DNA of 6,125 bases from an uncultured Porphyromonas sp. (GTDB taxonomy: Bacteria; Bacteroidota; Bacteroidia; Bacteroidales; Porphyromonadaceae): contig CAMBHQ010000057.1 in the NCBI GenBank assembly GCA_945867245.1, forward strand, positions 1 to 6,125, in the 5' to 3' direction. This document shows, piece by piece, positions 1-6,125 of the stretch; the first letter of the stretch is position 1; every line of letters begins with the position of its first letter. The position numbers and the translations under genes are program-made. The notes under the pieces were generated by a model. The model was given only the letters and a program-made list of their open reading frames with translations. It was not told the DNA's origin and searched no databases.

Positions 1-16
1 CCACAAATATCCGAGA

Positions 17-97
17 GAAAAAGTTTAGCACCTAAATGGCAGAAAACAGCCTAAGCCCCCTATAATCCAGCACTTACACGCAGTGAAAAAGTTTGGC
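17..97. repeat. Pair of 13-base direct repeats GAAAAAGTTT(A/G)GC
   Basis: Two copies, at 17-29 and 85-97, differ at one base and are 68 bases apart in the gene-free stretch downstream of the operon. Similar A5-GTTTGG strings are, from memory, common in intergenic DNA of Porphyromonas-like Bacteroidota, where TTTG can form part of the upstream promoter element. I find no matching TAnnTTTG element at the right distance on either strand, so I do not call a promoter. They may be remnants of a dispersed intergenic motif. Confidence 0.4.
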
Positions 98-134
98 GAG
101 AAATTATCTAGGCGATGGGCAATAGGCCAGAGCA

Positions 135-174
135 AAGATTAGAGGTCGGAGAAAGTGCTCCGACCTCTAATCTT
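135..174 (-). terminator. Hairpin terminator of the two-gene operon
   Basis: Two perfectly complementary 17-base arms (135-151 and 158-174) surround a 6-base loop (152-157). The hairpin begins 27 bases beyond the stop codon of the helicase-PIN gene. The lower stem is A/T-rich and the upper stem is GC-rich (GGTCGGAG / CTCCGACC). On the minus strand the 3' arm ends in ATCTTTGCTCT, a short, interrupted T tract, so this is either a weak-tract intrinsic terminator or a 3'-end-protecting hairpin. The plus strand has no T run after the stem, so bidirectional use is unlikely. Confidence 0.75.
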
Positions 175-201
175 CAAACTCACTAGATTCCTGGAGTTAC
201 A

Positions 202-2427
202 CTAACTATTTCGAAGTAAATCCTTCAGAGAGCAAGTCCTCAGATGCATCCCCCGTGCCCGACTCTGCAGATTGATATCCGAAGTTAGAACCACAGGATT
301 CGCTCCATTATTCTTATGCTTTAGGGCCACTGACAGGATCAAGCAATCAGGATTACCCCTATCAAATCCTGCAGGCAAAAGCGTTAAATCTCCTGCTTCC
401 ATATTAGAATAATCCTTTGCAAATGCCGTATTTATATTCTTAATAGCCTCCCTCAATTTACATTGGTCTATATTCCCTTTAAGTTTGAGCTTATCCAACT
501 CCTCTATAACCGTGGTAGGGACTACGACCTTCGCTCCTCCTAATCTTGATATGACATTAGGGCAATCAACAAAGACATTGGTATCAAGGATGTATACAGC
601 ATCTTTATCTAGGATGTTCTTTGGGAGTGCCTTCGCATCCGAAAGTTCTATTTTCCCTAAAACTTTTATCCGTATATCACCACCAGAACTAGCTACCTCT
701 TTCGGGGTAAAGGACGCCACTTTCCCCTCATGAAGCTTCAGAAAGAAACGGCGTACTTCTTCTGGCATATTTTCCCTCATGACACCCACGTCAGCTATAA
801 TAATAGTAGCATACTTAGCACGAGAGGTGGCCACGTTAAAGAACTCTTTCTCTAGAGACCTATTTACAGAAGAGTTTGGAATAAGGAATATTGTGTAATC
901 GACAGTCATCCCCTGGATACGATCAACTGTTTCGATTTTCAACGTCGAAGCCGTGCCCTCTTGGGGTGCAAAGTACTTTTGCAAAGTCTTCACCGTCTCC
1001 TTAAACTTAGCTAGGATTGCAACCTCCGCCTTAGGGTTTATAGATAGGATTTCTCCTAGCACCGTCTCAATTCGACCAATTGCATTCTGTGGAGCTTTAT
1101 CTCCAAGCCTTAGAGGAAGGTCTATCAAAACGGGTCCCCCATTTAGAGGGAGGGTAGCACCAATAGGCACACTCTGTGGCTGATGCGTAGCGACAGAACA
1201 TAAAGGGCTATGATAAAACACGCTTGTAAATTCGGCTCCCCGCTCTGTCAAACGAAACGTATCCCCAAGCATAAACCCTGGCATCTCAAAGTGCTTACAC
1301 ACCGTATCAAAACCCTTAACAATAGGCCTCCACCCTTTACTCTGAATCAGGTCGTCATTAGTCTGAGCAATTGGAGCGAGCTGATTTTGGTCCCCAATCC
1401 ACACAACCTTCCTACCTAATCTGAGCGAAGCCACCAACATGGGCAAATAAGCCTGACTCGCCTCATCGACAACAACATAGTCGAAGAGCGCCCCCTCTGA
1501 CATCTGCGCAGCCCATCGACTAGCCACATAAAATGTAGCCAATGAGAGATGCCCTTGTTGTGGGTTGTACTTGTTGCCTTTATTGCTCGCAAGCCTGGGA
1601 AGCTCCATTTGCTCGTCCGTCGATAGACTAGTTTTGTTTATCTTCCCCGAGACAAGGGCCGAAGACAGGGCGTCCTTAGTTGCCAAGACTTTCAGCGCCT
1701 CATTAGTTAGAGATACCGCTAAGACACTTTTATTCTCTCCGAGGAGTGTCGAAATAAACTGAGCCATTCGATACGTCTTCCCTGTCCCTGGAGGACCTTG
1801 GACTGAGATAACATCTGACTGCTTAAACTGCTCTAGGAGATAGCTAGTCAGGTCGTCCCCCTTATTCACACGAACAGGAGACCAAAAGTTCGCCCCCTCG
1901 TTCAAGCTACAATTTAAGACCCTTTCTTCTATGGCACTTAACTTGTTCTCGACGAATTCTCGGAGACTGTCCAAATACTCCAAAGGTGGCTGTTGGGGAC
2001 CAAAAGCAATTATAGGCTTATTCTTGACTAGCACATCCTCAACGAACTCTGCACTAAACCCTTTGAAACCCACCATATAAAAATCGGGTTCATCCTTCAT
2101 CTTAGATAGCCATGCACAGAAGACATCGCTATAGTCCCCTCGATGCAGACAGCGAAGGTCTGCCCAAGAACAGTCCCCCCAGTTCTTATAGCTAGCCATC
2201 TCTCCTAGCAGATAATACGCTGTCCAAAATGAGGACTTGCGCGGCAGCTGCTCTGAAGCTCTTACCTTGAAAACGACAAAGCCGCCATCTGCAGTCCCAA
2301 TATACTTGCCCACAAAGACTTCGCCTCTTTCCTTTAGAGCTAAAGCTTTCACATCTGTGAGCTTAATATACTCATCGCATTGAGTCTGAAATTCTCGTTT
2401 TAAGAATCCAATCGTGCTCTGCTTCAT
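202..2427 (-). CDS. SF1 (UPF1/DNA2-like) helicase with C-terminal PIN ribonuclease domain
   Basis: A 741-residue protein expected to use ATP to move along or unwind nucleic acid and to cut it, most likely RNA, in the cytoplasm. Seen: Walker A GPPGTGKT (211-218), motif Ia-like SLTNEA (239-244), Walker B VVVDEAS (318-324), motif III GDQNQLAP (345-352), FR at 391-392, motif V VDRIQG (501-506) and motif VI NVATSRAK (531-538, arginine finger R536). This is the AAA_11/AAA_12 pattern of SF1 helicases. Residues 610-741 form a PIN domain of the type found in PhoH2 proteins: LDTN (D615), PTTVIEELDKLK (E642/E643), NPD (D694) and LTSD (D717), so all expected acidic residues are present. Residues 1-170 match no family I know and may bind substrate or partner. 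The start is the only plausible one: an in-frame TAG lies at 2434-2436. It follows the ATPase gene by 16 bases, so the two are probably co-transcribed. The domain calls are firm; RNA as substrate and a defence role are inferred. Confidence 0.9.
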   Translation of the reverse strand: MKQSTIGFLKREFQTQCDEYIKLTDVKALALKERGEVFVGKYIGTADGGFVVFKVRASEQLPRKSSFWTAYYLLGEMASYKNWGDCSWADLRCLHRGDYSDVFCAWLSKMKDEPDFYMVGFKGFSAEFVEDVLVKNKPIIAFGPQQPPLEYLDSLREFVENKLSAIEERVLNCSLNEGANFWSPVRVNKGDDLTSYLLEQFKQSDVISVQGPPGTGKTYRMAQFISTLLGENKSVLAVSLTNEALKVLATKDALSSALVSGKINKTSLSTDEQMELPRLASNKGNKYNPQQGHLSLATFYVASRWAAQMSEGALFDYVVVDEASQAYLPMLVASLRLGRKVVWIGDQNQLAPIAQTNDDLIQSKGWRPIVKGFDTVCKHFEMPGFMLGDTFRLTERGAEFTSVFYHSPLCSVATHQPQSVPIGATLPLNGGPVLIDLPLRLGDKAPQNAIGRIETVLGEILSINPKAEVAILAKFKETVKTLQKYFAPQEGTASTLKIETVDRIQGMTVDYTIFLIPNSSVNRSLEKEFFNVATSRAKYATIIIADVGVMRENMPEEVRRFFLKLHEGKVASFTPKEVASSGGDIRIKVLGKIELSDAKALPKNILDKDAVYILDTNVFVDCPNVISRLGGAKVVVPTTVIEELDKLKLKGNIDQCKLREAIKNINTAFAKDYSNMEAGDLTLLPAGFDRGNPDCLILSVALKHKNNGANPVVLTSDINLQSRARGMHLRTCSLKDLLRNS

Positions 2428-2443
2428 AATGGTCTAAATCAAG
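2428..2443 (-). other. Short intergenic junction without Shine-Dalgarno
   Basis: These 16 bases separate the ATPase stop (TAG, 2446-2444) from the helicase start (ATG, 2427). Read on the minus strand they are A/T-rich and contain no GGAG-like sequence. An in-frame TAG at 2436-2434 excludes a longer helicase reading frame. There is no room for a promoter or terminator here, which supports a shared transcript. The absent Shine-Dalgarno fits Bacteroidota-style initiation or reinitiation after the upstream stop. Confidence 0.6.
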
Positions 2444-5400
2444 CTATAAGTCGTCATCTGTTGTCTCTATTTGCTTTCCCTCTTGTCTTGCGTATAGATT
2501 GATAGCTGACAGATTGTACTTTGTAATATTGAGATGTAGATTTTTGAAATAGCGAAGTAGCTCAACAAACCTCTGGATCTTGTCAGTACCATGGGCTTCC
2601 GTCAGGTTGCTTGCATCAAAAGAGATCGTGATAGACTCTTGCCCTCCGATTAGGGAGATGAAATCCCTCTTCTCGATGCCGGTCCCTGTATATAAGTACA
2701 GCTCTGCACCGTCTTCCAATAGCGCCTCGCATTCCTCAGCGGTGATTTTGAGGGGCTTGCTGTCGTCACGATAACTCTTTAGGACGATAAGCATCTCATT
2801 GCCTTGTTCATCTTTGATACCTCGCACTACAGAGCGATGGCTTCCTGTACCATAGCCCTCGGGGAACGTCCACTCAGGACATTCCTCCATTAGAGCTTTC
2901 TGTGCCTCACGCTGAGCCGCTTCTTTCTCAGACTGAGACAAGTTACCTAATGGCCCCATAGAGCCTATAACAACCTTAGAATCATCGACTTGTTCCATAG
3001 GCATCGGAGAGAGATGCCTTGTATCATACCCCTTCTTACTGAAATAGTCTCGAATTTCCTCATGATCGTTCACACTTAAAACCACCAGCACCTCCATAGC
3101 TCGTTTACTTCTCAACTCTAACATCTCAAGAAGTACTGGAACTAAAGCTTCTAGACATGGGATATTTATCTTGCCCGTATAATACAAATTCATCCCTTCA
3201 CAGTATGCTCTCTTCGAAACCACATCCGCCTCGTCCCCATAAGACAAATTGATACTAGAACAATGATAGTACGCAACCGTACTTATTATACTTTCCAGTA
3301 TGAGAGAACACTTTTCAAACTCCTCCTTTCTGCCTGAAGAAGCCTTAATCAAGGATAAGTAGGGAAGCTTAGACATTAGAAGTTTTTTAAGAGCGGTATC
3401 AGTGCTCTTATTCTCAAATTGGGGAGTGATTTTTGTAACAACCCTTACGCCCAATACTGTTAGAAATTTGACAAGTCCCTCAGGTTTGTCGTCTTCTAAC
3501 TTTCCCACATACACAGCACTTTCAGGAGTAAATCCTTCAACTGCAACATAAGAAAGCTCGGAAGGCTTATAAAATTTCCCGTCCTTTGAACACAAGATGC
3601 GATGAGTCTTCCCCCACTCGGCAATCTTATCGCAACCCGACACATGTAGGTCTTGCTCTAGAATTTTCCGGTATATTGCCTCTATTTGCTCTTTGTTCCC
3701 CCGAATTCGCTCTTTATCCGTCTCCTGAGATATACAAGCCAATAGTTCCAACAAATCGTCAAGGGATAATTCTTTCTTGAAGAGGAGTATATCTAACCAA
3801 CTTTCATGTACAGGATTCACTATATCCAACACAGGGAGATAATGCCTCGCTAGAGCTCGGATATTCTCAGTATTGAGATACACCTTCTCTGACACAAGAG
3901 AGCCCCCCTGAGTCGTTGGGTAGCGTTGTACCTTGGATACAAGATACTCGAAGAAACTTTTATACTTCCTATATTCATTCGGAATATAGTCATAGAGGTC
4001 ATGCTCTATATACGAATCGGGATGCCTCCGCACATCACTCCAATATGATACTTCCCCATAAATAGTTTCAGAGAGATCCTGTGGCATAGGCTTTGATAGA
4101 AGGTCATTAAAGACAAACCGATCTATCGCAACATTAGCATTCTGAGCATCTACTAAAGTAAAATACTGAAAGCGAACATTTATTCTCGTCAATTCATTCT
4201 TGTACCCAAAGTGATTACTCCATCTGTGTTTAATGCTTTGAAAGCGCAACTTAGCTTCATTTAGCATCTCATACTCTGCAAACTCGCCTTGGGGCTGTTC
4301 CGCTCGATTTGATGCATTGAGAATCCTTAGACTCAACCCAACAGAATCATTCGCACCACACTTTTTCAAAAACAATGCCCATTCCCGAACGTCTAACTCA
4401 TCCCCCAAATCTTCGACGTAGGCTTCGGATATGTATATATCCTCTTGTGGCGCAACACTTTCCACATCCTGTATTGGATTATATCTCGTCCCCAAATAGA
4501 GAGTCGTAATAGGCTTGAGGACACCCTGTTTTGTCAGAAAAGTTAGCTTCTGGATTTGAGTTGCATACTCAGTGTTATTAAGAAACCCGTGTTCTTTATT
4601 TATCCGAAACAGAAGCTGTCCAATCTCTATCGCATTTGCCTCGTTTATCTCATATGTTCTATTCAAGATAAAGTCGACAAAACGCATCTTGGATAACTCA
4701 GAAAGCTCAAACTCTTCTTTCAGCCAATCAAGAGTCTGAGAATCGTCCATCAGTAGAGTGTAGACATCTGGGTGAATTATATCGACCTCACCCACGGGAA
4801 TGCTAAGCGTATCCTCATCAGTAGGCAAAGAACAATAGCCGATTTCTCTCAAAACGCCATCGCTATTCATCAGACAGGCTAGCTCTTTTAAGCTGTCTAT
4901 GATCTGGGCATGCACAGAGATATCGCTTTCATTATACTTCTCGCAGAATAGTGATAACAGATTATAATTAATCTGAGGATCAATCTTGGATAACAGTATA
5001 TCATCAGCAAAGAAAATCTCTAGAGCACTCCAACTCAATATGAAGACTCCATAGTCTTGTGCTATAGCAAGAGAAGAAGTTGATACCCGACTACAATGGC
5101 GCAGCTTTTTATTATATGACCTATTTAGATGACCTACCAATGGCTTGATCCCTACGACATCGGCCAAATCTAACGTATCAACAAACGCATCCGAGACTTT
5201 AAGCACATGCCTCGGATCATCCAATGAAGGCAGAAAAGCGACTTCTTCAAGAGCATCCTCTAGACTAGAGTAGAACAGCCTCACGAGTCCAGAATGATAA
5301 CTCTTCAATCTTGGCAAAGCGTTAAAGTAGGAATCGCTATAACGTTGCGCAAGTTTTCCAATCCATTGTAGATACAGCTTTGGAATATGACGAAAGAGAT

Positions 5401-6125
5401 TCTGATTCCATACAGAATCCGATTGAAGCTGTTGCCTACTTGCATCCGTAATAAAGTTTGCATTAATAAGAAACGGAGTATCTAGATGGGAATATGATGT
5501 CGGGAGGTATGTATATACCACTGTATCTGTAAGTCCTACAATCTTGTCATTTTCCACCCTGATAGCAAAGGACACTTCGGTTCTTTTCTGTCCCTTAAGC
5601 TTGTCTGGGATAGAGGTTGGAGTCTGCTTGATATACTCACTCACATCTTTCCCAATAGGAACAGATGTAGTATGCAAAAGCCACGGGCTTTCGACGTTTC
5701 CATCCAAGGAGAGTTCTATCAATTCTCCCCTTGTTTGCTTCTCGACTGCTAACTGAGACTGCGAATCGCAAACAAAAACAATCTCTATGTGGGGAACATT
5801 CAAAAACAATAGGAAATCAACCTGAGACAATAAGCCTCTAATACGAGAAACTATAGATTTACTACTTCCTAGCTTGAGACAGATGACTACATTGATATCA
5901 TCCCTGTCATGCTCCACGGGAGGGAGTTTTGTCTCTATCGGAATAATTTGCCAAGGCACCTCGTCATTACGAATCGGTTTGAGATGCTTTGGCATATATG
6001 ATACACTATCTTCCTTATCGAACTTGAATGTATAACTTCCACTGGATACAAAGACCTGAGTAGAAGCCATAAATACCGATTTAAACCCGATCCCTTTATA
6101 GCCTATTTTCTTCGCGTCTCCCTCT
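2444..6125 (-). CDS. Sacsin/NO VEIN-like GHKL (HSP90-type) ATPase, 5' end outside window
   Basis: A large protein with at least 1226 residues in view, cut at its N terminus by the window edge. The ATG at 6070 is not the true start: the frame is open to 6124 and encodes GYKGIGFKSVF at 6103..6071, the glycine-rich ATP lid of GHKL ATPases in the form typical of sacsin and NO VEIN-like proteins. Numbering from the 6070 Met, residues 1-100 complete the ATPase sheet. The segment YTYLPT (186-191), PFLINANFI (199-207), SRQQL and WNQNL (to 225) matches the conserved stretch after the ATPase in that family. Residues about 240-1040 are mostly unassigned; GKFYKPSELSY (around 830-845) resembles short sacsin-type repeats. 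Residues about 1043-1130 resemble NOV_C (DUF3883), a PD-(D/E)XK-like fold, with K1098 kept but the preceding acidic residue replaced by V1096. No membrane segment or signal peptide is seen. The protein ends in an acidic TTDDDL. Expected role: an ATP-driven conformational switch or chaperone-like sensor working with the helicase-nuclease encoded downstream. Family is confident; role is inferred. Confidence 0.87.
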   Translation of the reverse strand, partial: EGDAKKIGYKGIGFKSVFMASTQVFVSSGSYTFKFDKEDSVSYMPKHLKPIRNDEVPWQIIPIETKLPPVEHDRDDINVVICLKLGSSKSIVSRIRGLLSQVDFLLFLNVPHIEIVFVCDSQSQLAVEKQTRGELIELSLDGNVESPWLLHTTSVPIGKDVSEYIKQTPTSIPDKLKGQKRTEVSFAIRVENDKIVGLTDTVVYTYLPTSYSHLDTPFLINANFITDASRQQLQSDSVWNQNLFRHIPKLYLQWIGKLAQRYSDSYFNALPRLKSYHSGLVRLFYSSLEDALEEVAFLPSLDDPRHVLKVSDAFVDTLDLADVVGIKPLVGHLNRSYNKKLRHCSRVSTSSLAIAQDYGVFILSWSALEIFFADDILLSKIDPQINYNLLSLFCEKYNESDISVHAQIIDSLKELACLMNSDGVLREIGYCSLPTDEDTLSIPVGEVDIIHPDVYTLLMDDSQTLDWLKEEFELSELSKMRFVDFILNRTYEINEANAIEIGQLLFRINKEHGFLNNTEYATQIQKLTFLTKQGVLKPITTLYLGTRYNPIQDVESVAPQEDIYISEAYVEDLGDELDVREWALFLKKCGANDSVGLSLRILNASNRAEQPQGEFAEYEMLNEAKLRFQSIKHRWSNHFGYKNELTRINVRFQYFTLVDAQNANVAIDRFVFNDLLSKPMPQDLSETIYGEVSYWSDVRRHPDSYIEHDLYDYIPNEYRKYKSFFEYLVSKVQRYPTTQGGSLVSEKVYLNTENIRALARHYLPVLDIVNPVHESWLDILLFKKELSLDDLLELLACISQETDKERIRGNKEQIEAIYRKILEQDLHVSGCDKIAEWGKTHRILCSKDGKFYKPSELSYVAVEGFTPESAVYVGKLEDDKPEGLVKFLTVLGVRVVTKITPQFENKSTDTALKKLLMSKLPYLSLIKASSGRKEEFEKCSLILESIISTVAYYHCSSINLSYGDEADVVSKRAYCEGMNLYYTGKINIPCLEALVPVLLEMLELRSKRAMEVLVVLSVNDHEEIRDYFSKKGYDTRHLSPMPMEQVDDSKVVIGSMGPLGNLSQSEKEAAQREAQKALMEECPEWTFPEGYGTGSHRSVVRGIKDEQGNEMLIVLKSYRDDSKPLKITAEECEALLEDGAELYLYTGTGIEKRDFISLIGGQESITISFDASNLTEAHGTDKIQRFVELLRYFKNLHLNITKYNLSAINLYARQEGKQIETTDDDL

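Noticed and set aside
36..65. Plus-strand 9-codon frame
   Set aside because: Too short, with no initiation signal or neighbouring gene to support it as a leader peptide.
61..66. TATAAT, a perfect -10-like hexamer on the plus strand
   Set aside because: There is no TTGACA-like box about 17 bases upstream, no gene follows on the plus strand, and if the host is a Bacteroidota member its promoters use TAnnTTTG instead.
115..186. Plus-strand 23-codon frame starting at ATG 115
   Set aside because: It runs straight through the inverted repeat, has no ribosome binding site, and its sequence is explained by the hairpin.
1..201. CRISPR array, tRNA or other structured RNA in the gene-free left end
   Set aside because: Only two 13-base repeats and one terminator-like hairpin are present; there is no regular repeat-spacer pattern and no cloverleaf or CCA-ended stem arrangement.
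485..733. Plus-strand open frame of 82 codons opposite the PIN domain
   Set aside because: It lies wholly inside the opposite-strand helicase-PIN gene, whose frame carries clear catalytic motifs; its own translation has no recognisable pattern. The other plus-strand frames at 953, 1210, 1565, 2580, 3586 and 5544 fail for the same reason.
3448..6070. Possible frameshift or pseudogene in the ATPase, suggested by the weak similarity of its middle region
   Set aside because: The frame is continuous from the window edge to 2444 without a stop, and family-like segments appear at both ends in the same frame, so the gene looks intact within the window.

Overview
The window holds a compact minus-strand operon of two long genes and nothing else that looks coding. 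Reading in the direction of transcription (right to left), the first gene enters across the right edge (6125) and ends at 2444. It encodes a large GHKL/HSP90-type ATPase of the sacsin / NO VEIN-like kind. After 16 bases comes the second gene (2427 to 202), a 741-residue fusion of a superfamily 1 (UPF1/DNA2-like) helicase with a C-terminal PIN ribonuclease domain. A perfect 17-bp hairpin (135..174) lies 27 bases past the second stop and probably ends the transcript. The remaining 134 bases hold no gene; they contain two copies of a 13-base A-rich/GTTT repeat.

The ATPase gene is cut at its 5' end by the window edge. The first ATG in view (6070) is internal: the frame stays open to the edge and encodes a GYKGIGFKSVF segment, the glycine-rich ATP-lid motif of GHKL ATPases. 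Most of the ATP-binding domain, including the N box, therefore lies outside the window. Near its C terminus is a region that resembles the NOV_C (DUF3883) fold but seems to have lost two of the expected acidic catalytic residues. The helicase has every SF1 motif I can check intact, and its PIN domain keeps a full set of acidic residues, so the likely active nuclease is in the second gene.

Organism: base composition is moderate (a little over 40% GC by eye), there is no Shine-Dalgarno sequence before the second gene, the operon ends in a long hairpin with a weak T tract, and the intergenic A5-GTTT repeats are of a type I loosely associate with Porphyromonadaceae. Together these suggest a Bacteroidota bacterium, but only tentatively.

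Function: a large HSP90-like ATPase, possibly a sensor or switch, paired in one operon with a helicase-nuclease has the architecture of an accessory defence or RNA-surveillance module. I do not recognise the pair as a named system. The defence role is an inference from architecture; the domain assignments rest on visible motifs.
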